Below the pieces are notes generated by a model that searched no databases, was not told where the DNA came from, and saw only the letters and a list, made by a program, of their open reading frames with translations. Made by a program: the position numbers and the translations under genes. From Zunongwangia sp. HGR-M22 (lineage in GTDB: Bacteria > Bacteroidota > Bacteroidia > Flavobacteriales > Flavobacteriaceae), in NCBI RefSeq assembly GCF_027594425.1, contig NZ_CP115159.1:1353001-1417000 (forward strand): DNA of 64,000 bases. Direction: 5' to 3'. This document shows, piece by piece, positions 24,902 to 33,910 of the stretch. Numbering within the stretch: the first letter of the stretch is position 1; each line of letters opens with the position of its first letter.

Positions 24902-26308
24902 ATGAGTACATATGATGTTGCAGTTATAGGTTCTGGCCCCGGTGGATACGTGGCAGCCATACGCTGCGCTCAACTGGGAATGAAAACTGCTATCATAGAA
25001 AAATATTCTACTCTTGGTGGGACATGTTTAAATGTAGGATGTATCCCAAGTAAAGCACTTCTAGATTCTTCGCACCATTATCATGATGCAATAAAACATT
25101 TTGAAGATCACGGAATAGAAATTTCAGGAGAAGTGAAAATGAATCTTGAAAAAATGATGGAACGAAAATCTTCTGTTGTTAGCCAGACCTGTGATGGAGT
25201 AAAGTTTTTGATGGATAAAAACAAGATTGATGTTTTTGAGGGAATTGGTTCTTTTAAGGATAAAACACATATCAATATTGAAAAGTCTGAAGGCGATAAT
25301 GAAACTATCGAAGCTAAAAATATCATAATAGCCACTGGATCAAAGCCGGCAAACTTACCTTTTATTGATATTGATAAAGAACGAATTATTACTTCTACCG
25401 AAGCTTTAAAGTTAAAAGAAATTCCGAAGCATTTAGTGGTTATCGGTGGCGGTATCATTGGTCTAGAATTAGGGCAGGTGTACAAACGTCTTGGAGCAGA
25501 TGTCTCTGTCGTAGAATATATGGATAGAATTATTCCTACTATGGATAGCGCGCTCTCTAAAGAGCTTGCTAAAGTTCTTAAAAAACAAGGTGTTAAATTC
25601 TATACCAGTACTAAAGTAAAATCTGTAGAGCGCGATGGCGATGAGGTTATCGTTAAAGCAGATGATAAAAAAGACAAAGAAGTAGAACTAAAAGGGGATT
25701 ACTGTTTAGTTTCTGTGGGTCGCCGTCCTTTCACCGACGGTTTAAATGCTGATGCTGCAGGAGTAGAAGTAGACGACAAAGGTCGTATAAAAGTAGACGA
25801 TCATTTAAAGACTAACGTTGATAACATTTACGCTATTGGTGATGTCGTAAAAGGAGTGATGTTAGCTCACAAAGCCGAAGAAGAAGGAACTTTTGTTGCT
25901 GAAACTATCGCTGGGCAAAAACCGCATATTAATTATAACCTGATTCCGGGGGTTGTGTATACATGGCCAGAAGTTGCATCTGTAGGTAAAACTGAAGAAC
26001 AACTGAAGGAAGAAGGCGTAAAGTATAAAGAAGGAAAATTCCCAATGCGCGCACTTGGTCGATCTAGAGCCAGTGGAGATTTAGACGGAATGGTAAAAAT
26101 TCTGGCTGACGAGAAAACCGATGAGGTTCTTGGCGTACATATGATAGGTGCACGTACAGCCGATCTTATTGCTGAAGCTGTAACCGCTATGGAATATCGT
26201 GCTTCTGCCGAGGATATCGCAAGAATGAGTCATGCGCATCCAACTTTTGCTGAAGCTGTAAAAGAAGCTGCACTTGCCGCTACAGATAATCGAGCTTTAC
26301 ACGTGTAA
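24902..26308 (+). CDS. lpdA: Dihydrolipoyl dehydrogenase (E3)
   Basis: Flavoenzyme that reoxidises dihydrolipoamide in the pyruvate, 2-oxoglutarate and branched-chain dehydrogenase complexes and the glycine cleavage system. It has 468 residues, the family norm. The FAD-binding IGSGPGGYVAAI is at 9-20, the redox disulfide GGTCLNVGC has Cys42/Cys47, and the NAD motif is GGGIIGLELG. The second FAD motif IYAIGDV and the C-terminal catalytic His in MSHAHPTFAEAV are also present. It stands alone rather than in a dehydrogenase-complex operon, as is common when one E3 serves several complexes. It has its own promoter and terminator. Confidence 0.97.
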   Translation: MSTYDVAVIGSGPGGYVAAIRCAQLGMKTAIIEKYSTLGGTCLNVGCIPSKALLDSSHHYHDAIKHFEDHGIEISGEVKMNLEKMMERKSSVVSQTCDGVKFLMDKNKIDVFEGIGSFKDKTHINIEKSEGDNETIEAKNIIIATGSKPANLPFIDIDKERIITSTEALKLKEIPKHLVVIGGGIIGLELGQVYKRLGADVSVVEYMDRIIPTMDSALSKELAKVLKKQGVKFYTSTKVKSVERDGDEVIVKADDKKDKEVELKGDYCLVSVGRRPFTDGLNADAAGVEVDDKGRIKVDDHLKTNVDNIYAIGDVVKGVMLAHKAEEEGTFVAETIAGQKPHINYNLIPGVVYTWPEVASVGKTEEQLKEEGVKYKEGKFPMRALGRSRASGDLDGMVKILADEKTDEVLGVHMIGARTADLIAEAVTAMEYRASAEDIARMSHAHPTFAEAVKEAALAATDNRALHV

Positions 26309-26324
26309 AACTTAAATTCTATAT

Positions 26325-26364
26325 AAAAAAGCCGCTATCTAAAATTTTAGGTAGCGGCTTTTTT
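26325..26364 (+). terminator. Intrinsic terminator of lpdA
   Basis: GCCGCTATCTAAAA pairs with TTTTAGGTAGCGGC (one wobble), flanked by A- and T-runs. Confidence 0.9.
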
Positions 26365-26412
26365 ATTGGCATAAATTAATAATTTGATAAGCTACATGTT
26401 TAAATGTAATTT

Positions 26413-26420
26413 TAATTTTG
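26413..26420 (+). promoter_or_regulatory. Promoter -7 element of the phosphodiesterase gene
   Basis: TAATTTTG fits TAnnTTTG and ends 20 nt before the ATG at 26441. It lies inside the longer possible reading frame (from 26384), which supports the downstream start. Confidence 0.5.
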
Positions 26421-26440
26421 CAAGTATCAAAGCCTATATA

Positions 26441-27649
26441 ATGAAGTCAGTTTTAATCTTTGGCATTTTAATATTAAACTTTTTAAGTGGTTTTGGCCAG
26501 CAGGCAGAGCCGGGTTATGTTCTATTGGTCTCCTTTGATGGATTTAGGCATGATTATGTAGAAAAATATGATGCAAAGAATCTGAAGGAATTTATTAAGA
26601 AAGGTGCCGCAGCCGAAAGTCTAATTCCTGGTTTCCCCAGTAAAACGTTTCCCAATCATTACAGTATTGTTACCGGTTTATATCCTGGAAATCATGGTTT
26701 GGTAGCCAATTCTTTTTATGACAGTATTAAAAATACAACCTACAAAATAGGAAAACGAGAACTAGTAGAAGATCCATTTTATTATAGAGGCACACCACTT
26801 TGGCAATTAACTCAACAAAACGGTTATAAAGCAGCTTCTTATTTTTGGGTTGGCTCTGAGGCGCCAATAAAAGGAAGTTTTCCGGATTATTATTTCACCT
26901 ATGATGGTAAAGTTCCCAATAAAAAACGAATAAGACAGGTTGTAAAATGGCTTGAGTTGCCAGAGCAGGAGCGGCCACATTTTATTTCTTTATATTTTTC
27001 TCTAGTAGATTCTGAAGGGCATCACAGCGGACCGAATTCTAAGGCCTTGGCTAGGAAGGTGAAAGAAGCCGATAAGCTTGTTGGTTTTTTGATGAATAAA
27101 TTAGAAGAAATAGATCTTCCAGTGGATGTAATAATTACTTCAGATCACGGAATGAAAGAAGTGAAGCCAAAAACAAATAGTGTTGATCCTCAACATTTAC
27201 TTAAATTGATTCCAGAAGAGGCTACAGTGGTACCAGGCCAAATTATTACTCAAATTTATTTACCTAAAATTAAAATACAAGTAACCTATTCGAAATTGAA
27301 GAGGTTAGAATCTCATTTTAAAGTTTATAAAAAAGGCGAAATGCCGAAAATTTGGCACTATGACGATCATTATAGAATCGGAGACTTGGTGATTCTTACC
27401 GATCCAGGTTTTATATTTAATAATCGCAATTTGGTAAAAACTGGCGGTGTGCATGGTTATGATCCTTCAAAATCTAAAGAAATGCATGGAATTTTATATG
27501 CTCAAGGACCGCATATAACGAAAGGCATAAAAACTGAATCTTTAGAAAACGTGAATATATACCCGTTAATCACTAAAATTCTGGGTTTTGAAAATCCAGA
27601 AATCGATGGCGAATTTGAGAATATTAAAGATTTCTATAAGTCAGAATAG
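26441..27649 (+). CDS. Exported nucleotide pyrophosphatase/phosphodiesterase (NPP-like)
   Basis: Alkaline-phosphatase-superfamily enzyme of 402 residues. I start at the ATG at 26441, which gives a signal peptide ending SGFGQ. The extra 19 codons upstream would spoil it. Metal and catalytic residues are visible: Asp33 in VSFDGFRHDY, the nucleophile Thr69 in PSKTFPNHY, TGLYPGNHG, the Asp/His pair in DSEGHHSGPNS, SDHGM, and the late His in GGVHGYDP. This is the pattern of ectonucleotide pyrophosphatase/phosphodiesterase family members (ENPP), which hydrolyse nucleotides, dinucleotides or phospholipid head groups. It is probably periplasmic and could serve phosphate scavenging. Confidence 0.88.
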   Translation: MKSVLIFGILILNFLSGFGQQAEPGYVLLVSFDGFRHDYVEKYDAKNLKEFIKKGAAAESLIPGFPSKTFPNHYSIVTGLYPGNHGLVANSFYDSIKNTTYKIGKRELVEDPFYYRGTPLWQLTQQNGYKAASYFWVGSEAPIKGSFPDYYFTYDGKVPNKKRIRQVVKWLELPEQERPHFISLYFSLVDSEGHHSGPNSKALARKVKEADKLVGFLMNKLEEIDLPVDVIITSDHGMKEVKPKTNSVDPQHLLKLIPEEATVVPGQIITQIYLPKIKIQVTYSKLKRLESHFKVYKKGEMPKIWHYDDHYRIGDLVILTDPGFIFNNRNLVKTGGVHGYDPSKSKEMHGILYAQGPHITKGIKTESLENVNIYPLITKILGFENPEIDGEFENIKDFYKSE

Positions 27650-27844
27650 AAAATGCTTTAAGCTAATCTTAGCCGTTTTTTAAAATCTTTTTCTTCGTTG
27701 CGATCCAAATAGAAATCAACTTCAAGATCTCTATTCTTCTTGTTTAGAATACCAGTTTATTTCTAAGTTTTTTAATTGAAAAATTATGATTTTTATAAGA
27801 TAACATATACTACTTTTAGCTATTCATTCTAATGATTAGAAATT

Positions 27845-27952
27845 ATGGCAAAAGAAAAGTCACCCTCAAAAAATTCGGCAAAAAAAGAACCGGTTTTGAG
27901 TCTAAAAGAAAAGAGAGCGGCAAAAGCTGCGAAGAAGAAAAACAGAAGTTAG
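27845..27952 (+). CDS. 35-residue basic microprotein
   Basis: Short frame ATG (27845) to TAG (27950-27952). It encodes MAKEKSPSKNSAKKEPV followed by LSLKEKRAAKAAKKKNRS. It is extremely basic with no hydrophobic segment, like nucleic-acid-binding tails or ribosome-associated peptides. A near-perfect palindromic terminator follows 33 nt later. The coding appearance and the terminator make it a plausible gene. I recall similar MAK...LKEKRAAK-type small proteins in other flavobacteria, but cannot verify that. It is convergent with the helicase gene. Confidence 0.6.
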   Translation: MAKEKSPSKNSAKKEPVLSLKEKRAAKAAKKKNRS

Positions 27953-27985
27953 TAGGTTAGAAACAATAATTTCATCTCTAAAAAT

Positions 27986-28011
27986 AAAAAGGAGCAAATT
28001 TGCTCCTTTTT
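27986..28011. terminator. Bidirectional terminator, microprotein / helicase
   Basis: A 26-bp perfect palindrome: AAAAAGGAGCAAA followed directly by TTTGCTCCTTTTT. It ends 1 nt from the helicase stop codon. Confidence 0.9.
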
Positions 28012-29355
28012 CTATTTTTTTCTTCTTCTGTTGGCATTTTTATCGCCACGAGTTTTAGGCTTTTTATATTTTTTAGCAATTTCTCTTCTGTAGGAACCCC
28101 CAAGGTTTACTTTTTTATTTTTCTCTTTTTTCTCGTGAAATGCGGGTCCAGCTTCATCAATTTGTTTGTTAGGATTGTTAATCTCAATTTCTCGTGGACG
28201 TTCTTCAGGAATTAATTCATTAGAAATTTTAACTTCAGCAGGAATTTCCATGCTAGGAATTTCCATGTTCATTAAATCTTCGATGGCTTTTAAAGAATCC
28301 AATTCTTTTTCCGTAGTAAATAAAATGGCTTGTCCCTTTTTTTCAGCTCTTCCCGTTCTACCAATCCTGTGCATATAGTTTTCAGGATAATTTGGTGTGT
28401 CGAAATTTATTACCTGAGAAACATCTTCGATATCGAGACCACGGGCCATAACATCGGTTGCAATCATTATTCGGCTTAAACCTTCATTAAAATCACTTAC
28501 GTTTTTAAGTCGGTAATTCTGACTTTTCCCGGTATGTACCAAGCTTACCTCTCCCGCAAATTTTTGTCCCAAACTTTCAAAAAGTCGATCTGCAATTCGC
28601 TTATCAGAGATGAAAATCAAAATTTTCTTATAGGTTTCTTTATCGGCAAGTAAATGTTTTAAAAGATTTGCTTTTGTATTAAAATTTGGAATAAGATATT
28701 TTTGCTGATCGATATTTTCAAGCGGAGTACCACTAACGGCTATCGAAATTTTCTCAGGAGATTTAAAATTTTCGCTGATCATCTGCTCTACAGTTTCCGT
28801 CATCGTTGCCGAAAACATAATACTTTGGCGATTGGCAGGAAGTAATTCTACAATATTATTTACCTGAAATTTGAATCCAAGATCCAACATTACATCAACT
28901 TCGTCTATCACAAATCGCTGAATAGATTTTAACTGCACCGCTCTTCGTAGAACCAAATCGTAAAGTCTACGAGGTGTGGCGACTACTATATCCAGGCCGC
29001 GCATTAACTCCTGTTGTTGTGTATTGATATTTACGCCACCGTAAATACCAGCAACTCTTACATTAATGTAAGCGGTTAACTTCTCAATTTCTTCTACAAC
29101 CTGCACAACCAGTTCTCGCGTTGGTACCATTATTAGGATACGCGGATTCTTTTGTGTAGAAAACTTTAGCATTCTTAGCATAGGCAAAAGATACGCAAAG
29201 GTCTTTCCGGTTCCGGTTTGCGCGATACCAACCACATCTTTTCCAGACATAATAGGTGCGAATGCCTGTTCTTGGATTGGCGTAGGCTTTTGGAAGTTTA
29301 AATCTTCCAGCGCATTACGTAAAGGTGTATTTAAATTAAGATCTTGAAAACTCAC
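28012..29355 (-). CDS. DEAD-box-type RNA helicase with DEVD motif II
   Basis: ATP-dependent RNA helicase of the RhlE/CsdA-like class, acting on rRNA or mRNA structure. I place the start at the GTG at 29355, giving MSFQDLNLNTPL, the standard N-terminus (447 residues). The TTG at 29379 coincides with the -7 promoter box. Motifs are: Q motif PTPIQEQA, Walker A AQTGTGKT (45-52), PTREL, ATPRR, motif II DEVD (151-154), SAT (182-184), ARGLDI and HRIGRTGRAEKKG. Motif II is DEVD rather than DEAD. The C-terminal 75 residues are Lys/Arg/Asn-rich and should bind RNA. It is monocistronic. Confidence 0.92.
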   Translation of the reverse strand: MSFQDLNLNTPLRNALEDLNFQKPTPIQEQAFAPIMSGKDVVGIAQTGTGKTFAYLLPMLRMLKFSTQKNPRILIMVPTRELVVQVVEEIEKLTAYINVRVAGIYGGVNINTQQQELMRGLDIVVATPRRLYDLVLRRAVQLKSIQRFVIDEVDVMLDLGFKFQVNNIVELLPANRQSIMFSATMTETVEQMISENFKSPEKISIAVSGTPLENIDQQKYLIPNFNTKANLLKHLLADKETYKKILIFISDKRIADRLFESLGQKFAGEVSLVHTGKSQNYRLKNVSDFNEGLSRIMIATDVMARGLDIEDVSQVINFDTPNYPENYMHRIGRTGRAEKKGQAILFTTEKELDSLKAIEDLMNMEIPSMEIPAEVKISNELIPEERPREIEINNPNKQIDEAGPAFHEKKEKNKKVNLGGSYRREIAKKYKKPKTRGDKNANRRRKK

Positions 29356-29376
29356 AACGAGAGGTTTAATTTTTTG

Positions 29377-29384
29377 CAAAGGTA
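29377..29384 (-). promoter_or_regulatory. Promoter -7 element of the helicase gene
   Basis: TACCTTTG on the minus strand. It overlaps the upstream TTG candidate start and leaves a short leader before the GTG at 29355. Confidence 0.55.
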
Positions 29385-29427
29385 GGTTATGAATCCCAAA
29401 GTTTTAGCCCCTTTTGCAGTATAAATA

Positions 29428-30300
29428 TTATGCAATGTTAATTTTATAGGTCGCGTTAAACTCCTTTTCGGCATCAAGCGCTATAATTCCTTCCTTAGTT
29501 TCGATGTTTTGATCGGTACCTTCTATATCTGCAACTCCTAACCAGGGTTCGATACAAACATAAGGAGCGCCAGGTTTTGCCCAAACTCCCAGATTTTTAA
29601 AGTCGCTATACGAAACGCTTAAAATTTCACCGTGATTACTACTTTTTAATCTTACTTTTTTAGAAGCTATATTCTTAAAAATTAAAGCATCTTCATTAAA
29701 AAGATCTTTGGTTAGCTGAATTTTATTATCGTTTTCGGTAATCGTTTTGGTTTGATCGCTTACCAGTCCGCTTTTTCCTAAAATGTAAGATTCCAGATTT
29801 AAATCTTGGTCGAACTCTAGATAGTAATCTTCGTAAGCTTCATTTTCAAAAAGAGGTGCGTTAAAAGCAGGATGTCCACCTACTTGAAAGTAGATTTTTT
29901 GATTATCTAGATTTTTCACTAAATGGTGAATTTCAATAGTTTTACCGTTCAGCGTAAAAGTCAGCTCAAATTCGAATTTAAAAGGATATATTTTTACAAG
30001 CTCTTCAGAACTTTTTAAAATAAAAGTAATAGAAGTTTCAGTTTGATTTTTCACTTCAAGATTGTCATTGTTTCTTACAAAGCCATGTTTGGGCATATCA
30101 TAAAAACTCCCTTGAAATTTATATTTTCCATCTTTCAAAACACCAATAACCGGGAAAAGGTTAGGAGCGTGGCTTCCCCAAATTTCGGGATCTGCCTGCC
30201 ACATATATTCTTTATTGTTTTCCAGGTTTTTAATGCTGCAAAGTTCTACGCCATTATGCTGAATACCAACTATTAATTGATCGTTTTTTAAAGTATACAT
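29428..30300 (-). CDS. Aldose 1-epimerase family protein (LacX-like)
   Basis: Galactose-mutarotase-fold protein of 290 residues. Visible are GVELCSIKNLENNKEYMWQ, PNLFPVIG, the His in MPKHGFVRN, VGGHPAFNAP and the late CIEPWLG. This is the LacX/YeaD-like branch, not the main GalM family. Members epimerise sugars or hexose-6-phosphates, and the substrate is uncertain. No signal peptide is present, so it is cytoplasmic. It sits 48 nt from the helicase start without an evident functional link; a true GalM is encoded at 37646. Confidence 0.82.
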   Translation of the reverse strand: MYTLKNDQLIVGIQHNGVELCSIKNLENNKEYMWQADPEIWGSHAPNLFPVIGVLKDGKYKFQGSFYDMPKHGFVRNNDNLEVKNQTETSITFILKSSEELVKIYPFKFEFELTFTLNGKTIEIHHLVKNLDNQKIYFQVGGHPAFNAPLFENEAYEDYYLEFDQDLNLESYILGKSGLVSDQTKTITENDNKIQLTKDLFNEDALIFKNIASKKVRLKSSNHGEILSVSYSDFKNLGVWAKPGAPYVCIEPWLGVADIEGTDQNIETKEGIIALDAEKEFNATYKINIA

Positions 30301-30433
30301 TGTCTTTGGTTAGTTTAGGAGATAAATATAAAACCTCTATTTGGTTATTAAGAAGTATAAAACCATAAATATTTCTTATAATTAGGATAGAATGTTTCTT
30401 TTAAAAGCAATACGCCAGGTGCTATATTAAAAG

Positions 30434-30441
30434 TAAATTTG
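30434..30441 (+). promoter_or_regulatory. Promoter -7 element of the FMN reductase-pabB operon
   Basis: TAAATTTG fits TAnnTTTG, 18 nt upstream of the ATG at 30460. Confidence 0.5.
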
Positions 30442-30459
30442 TGGTAGAAAAACAATATT

Positions 30460-30993
30460 ATGAAACGTATACTAGGATTCGCAGGATCTAATAGCAGTAA
30501 ATCCATAAATGCACAATTGGTGGCTAATTTATTAAATCGACTTTCGTCTGATTTTGAAACCAATCAAATTGATATTCGTGATTACGAATTGCCTTTTTAT
30601 GGAGAAGATCTAGAGAACGAAAAAGGTATTCCTAATAAAGCACAAGATTTTGCTGCAGAGATCGAAAAGAACGATGCCGTTATAATCGCAATTAACGAGC
30701 ATAACGGAAGTCTTTCAGCAGTTTTTAAAAACTTAATCGATTGGGTTTCTAGGCATAATCGTGGTTTTTTGAGCGATAAAAAAATACTGCTAATAGCAGC
30801 ATCACCTGGCGGAAGTGGAGCCGCAACTGCAATGGCCTATGCTAAAACGGCTTTTGGGATTTTTGGAGGAGATGTAGTGGCAACGCTAAGTTTTCCAAAC
30901 TTTTACGATAACTTTAAAGAAGGAGAAATAACCAATACTGCAATAGAATCTGAAATTACTTCAAAATTAAATACTTTTGCGCAACAAATTTAA
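30460..30993 (+). CDS. NAD(P)H-dependent FMN reductase family protein
   Basis: Flavodoxin-fold oxidoreductase of 177 residues. The FMN phosphate-binding loop is GSNSSKSIN near the start. The flavin-ring contacts are in EHNGSLSAVFKNLIDW and the third loop is SPGGSGAATA. It is related to the SsuE/ChrR/azoreductase group of quinone and flavin reductases; the physiological acceptor is unknown. Its TAA overlaps the pabB ATG (TAATG), so the two are translationally coupled. Confidence 0.87.
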   Translation: MKRILGFAGSNSSKSINAQLVANLLNRLSSDFETNQIDIRDYELPFYGEDLENEKGIPNKAQDFAAEIEKNDAVIIAINEHNGSLSAVFKNLIDWVSRHNRGFLSDKKILLIAASPGGSGAATAMAYAKTAFGIFGGDVVATLSFPNFYDNFKEGEITNTAIESEITSKLNTFAQQI

Positions 30994-32303
30994 TGAGCGT
31001 GCGTACAAAAGCGATATTTGATATTTCAGATCCTCTTTTATTTAAACAACAATTGCTGTCTTGGGCATCCTGTTGCGAAGAATTGGTATGGTTAGACAGC
31101 AATGCTTATCCAGATACCTATCGACAGTACGATGCAGTTTTGGCAGTAGAAGCTTTTACGGCAATAAAGACCGATACACAAAATGCTTTTGAGAAACTGA
31201 AAGAATACCAGCAAACCACGGCCGATTGGATTTTTGGTTACCTTTCTTACGATTTAAAGAATGATACGGAATATTTGAAAAGTAAGAATAGCGACGGACT
31301 TCATTTTCCGGAGCTGTACTTTTTTCAGCCTCAAAAGTTATTTTTACTGAAAGGGAATAAGCTTGAAGTGCAGTATTTACGAATGGTTGATGATGAAATC
31401 GAACTAGATTTTACTGAAATTAACGAGATTGTAATTGCTGAAAAAGGTACTGAAAATCAACAAAAATCGGCTAATATTCAATCTAGGCTTTCTAAAGAAG
31501 CTTATCTGGAGAAAGTAGAAGCGATGCTGAAGCATATCCGTCGTGGTGATATTTACGAAGCTAATTTTTGTCAGGAGTTTTATGTTGAAAATATAGATTT
31601 AAATCCGATTCAGGTTTTTAATCAATTAAATGCGATTTCGAATCCGCCTTTTGCTAGTTTTCTAAAGTTAGAAGATTACTACGCAATGTGCACTTCACCG
31701 GAACGTTACCTTCAGAAAATAGGGAATCACGTTATTTCGCAACCTATTAAAGGAACTGCAGCGAGAGATAGCGATCCTAGAATTGATGCTTCAATTGCAC
31801 AAAAGCTTTCTGAAGATGATAAGGAACGTTCAGAAAATATCATGATTGCAGATTTAGTGCGGAACGATCTTTCGAAAACAGCTTCAAGAGGAAGTGTAAA
31901 GGTAGAAGAGCTTTGTAAATTGTATTCATTCAAACAGGTACACCAGTTAATTTCGACAATTTCAGCAGAAATTTCAGAAGAGATTCCAGCTGTTGAAGTT
32001 TTAAAAACTACATTTCCTATGGGTAGTATGACGGGTGCTCCTAAAATTTCAGCAATGAAAATTATCGAAGATCTAGAAGAAACAAAACGTGGTTTATACA
32101 GTGGCGCAATTGGTTATTTTACGCCTGAATCCGACTTCGATTTTAATGTGGTAATTCGAAGTATTCTTTATAATGCTGAACGAAAGTATGCGTCATTTTC
32201 GGTAGGCGGTGCTATAACCGCGCAGTCTAATCCAGAAAAAGAATACAATGAATGTATGGTTAAAGCTAAAGCCATGCGACAGGTTTTAGAATCTCAAAGC
32301 TAA
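30993..32303 (+). CDS. pabB: Aminodeoxychorismate synthase component I
   Basis: Makes 4-amino-4-deoxychorismate from chorismate for folate synthesis, with a glutamine amidotransferase partner not seen here. It has 436 residues with the chorismate-binding domain in the C-terminal two thirds: HIRRGDIYEANFCQEF, SPERYL, PIKGTAARD, DLVRNDLS, PMGSMTGAPK and YSGAIGYF. The Lys in PIKGT is the PabB nucleophile position; anthranilate synthase has Ala there. This favours PabB over TrpE. The N-terminal region is short and diverged, as in other Bacteroidota PabB. The start overlaps the stop of the FMN reductase gene by one base. Confidence 0.9.
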   Translation: MSVRTKAIFDISDPLLFKQQLLSWASCCEELVWLDSNAYPDTYRQYDAVLAVEAFTAIKTDTQNAFEKLKEYQQTTADWIFGYLSYDLKNDTEYLKSKNSDGLHFPELYFFQPQKLFLLKGNKLEVQYLRMVDDEIELDFTEINEIVIAEKGTENQQKSANIQSRLSKEAYLEKVEAMLKHIRRGDIYEANFCQEFYVENIDLNPIQVFNQLNAISNPPFASFLKLEDYYAMCTSPERYLQKIGNHVISQPIKGTAARDSDPRIDASIAQKLSEDDKERSENIMIADLVRNDLSKTASRGSVKVEELCKLYSFKQVHQLISTISAEISEEIPAVEVLKTTFPMGSMTGAPKISAMKIIEDLEETKRGLYSGAIGYFTPESDFDFNVVIRSILYNAERKYASFSVGGAITAQSNPEKEYNECMVKAKAMRQVLESQS

Positions 32304-32352
32304 TATTAGACCCAAAATAGTAAACTTTAAAATTTTGGCTTATCGATTTTCG

Positions 32353-32360
32353 TATCTTTG
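32353..32360 (+). promoter_or_regulatory. Promoter -7 element of tilS
   Basis: TATCTTTG fits TAnnTTTG, just 4 nt before the ATG at 32365. An upstream TTTG lies at 32334-32337, but the 15-nt spacing is short. If used, the transcript would be nearly leaderless. Confidence 0.4.
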
Positions 32361-32364
32361 ATTT

Positions 32365-33675
32365 ATGGAAAAAGCCTTTAAAAATCATCTAAAATTAAAC
32401 TTTCCTTATCTATTTAATTCCAAACTTATTCTTGCGGTAAGCGGGGGAGTAGATAGTATGGTTTTAATGCATCTTTGTAAAAAAGCCAAACTTGATTTTT
32501 CAGTGGCGCATTGTAATTTTAATCTGCGAAATAATGAAAGTGATAGCGACGAAGAATTTGTGGTAAGAGCGGTGCAAAACTTGAATATTAAAGTGCATAT
32601 CCAAAACTTTAATACAAAAGCATTTGCTGAAGAACATAAGCTTTCCATACAAATGGCAGCGCGAGAGTTGCGTTATCAATGGTTTGAAGAATTACGATCT
32701 TCTGAAGGTGCCGATTATATTTTGGTGGCACATCATGCAAACGATTCTTTGGAAACTTTTCTAATAAATCTGGTTAGAAGTACCGGTCCTGAAGGCTTGG
32801 CAGGTATTAAAGAAGAAAATGAAAAAATACGACGCCCCTTATTAAATTTCAGTAGGGAAGAGATAGAAAATTATGCCAAAGAAAATAAAATTTTATGGCG
32901 AGAAGATAGTAGTAATGCTTCGACAAAATATCTACGGAATAAAATACGGCATCAGGTTATTCCTCTTTTAGAAGAAATGAATCCAAAGTTTTTGGAAGGT
33001 TTCAGTAATACTCAGGAATATCTGAGGCAACAACTTAACTTAGTAGAAGATTATACGGAGCTTATTTATAAAAAAGCAGTAAAAAAAGTAGCATATGGTT
33101 ATGCTATCGATGTACTTTTTTTAGAGCGTCTTCCAAATAATAAAGCAGTTTTATATCAGCTTTTAAAAAGTTTTGGATTTACAGAATGGGATGATGTACA
33201 TCATTTGCTTAAAGCACAATCGGGTAAAATGGTGTTTTCTAGTACCCATCGTTTAGTAAAAGATCGCGATGAACTGATTTTAACCAAAATCGACCAATCA
33301 CACCTGAAAAAAACTTATGAAATTCAGCAGAATGAAGATAATTTTATGATCCCATCTGGTTCTTTTAGTTTTTCTGAAGTTGATAAAATACTGGAAAAAA
33401 ATAATCATACGATTTATGTCGATTTAGAAAAATTGCAATATCCATTAACTCTTAGGCGATGGGAAGAAGGTGATGTTTTTTATCCTTTTGGAATGAAGGG
33501 GCGTAAAAAAATTAGCGATTTTTTTAAAGACAATAAGTTTTCTCTACCTGAAAAAGAAAACACCTGGCTTCTTTGTTCTGGCGATAAAATTGTGTGGGTT
33601 GTTAACCAACGGGCCGATAATCGTTTTGCGATTACTTCTAAAAGTAAAAGAATTTTAAAGATTGTTTCGCACTAA
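32365..33675 (+). CDS. tilS: tRNA(Ile)-lysidine synthase
   Basis: Essential enzyme that converts C34 of the CAU-anticodon isoleucine tRNA to lysidine so that AUA is read correctly. It has 436 residues. The ATP-pyrophosphatase loop SGGVDS is at 26-31. HCNFNLRNNESDSDE, HHANDSLETFLINLVRSTG and the KYLRNKIRHQVIPLL segment (tRNA contact) follow. The C-terminal domain includes RRWEEGDVFYPFGMKG RKKISDFF (space added) and closes with WVVNQRADNRFAI. It is complete. The downstream 235-nt gap has nothing I can assign. Confidence 0.95.
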   Translation: MEKAFKNHLKLNFPYLFNSKLILAVSGGVDSMVLMHLCKKAKLDFSVAHCNFNLRNNESDSDEEFVVRAVQNLNIKVHIQNFNTKAFAEEHKLSIQMAARELRYQWFEELRSSEGADYILVAHHANDSLETFLINLVRSTGPEGLAGIKEENEKIRRPLLNFSREEIENYAKENKILWREDSSNASTKYLRNKIRHQVIPLLEEMNPKFLEGFSNTQEYLRQQLNLVEDYTELIYKKAVKKVAYGYAIDVLFLERLPNNKAVLYQLLKSFGFTEWDDVHHLLKAQSGKMVFSSTHRLVKDRDELILTKIDQSHLKKTYEIQQNEDNFMIPSGSFSFSEVDKILEKNNHTIYVDLEKLQYPLTLRRWEEGDVFYPFGMKGRKKISDFFKDNKFSLPEKENTWLLCSGDKIVWVVNQRADNRFAITSKSKRILKIVSH

Positions 33676-33910
33676 ACAAAAGTAGCGTGAGGATATAAAA
33701 ATCGCTGTGAATTTCAATTGTTATTTATTGCAAATGTGAAGATTAATATGGAATAAGTTAGAGTGATTAAACATTTTTTGAAATAACTATAGAACCATAA
33801 TCTTCGAAAAATCAGCAGTAATTACTGATAGCACATAGCTAAGAAAGAAAATCCTTTATGATTTGGTGTGTAATTTCTATCTTTATGGATTAAAAAATAA
33901 CAACTAACGA

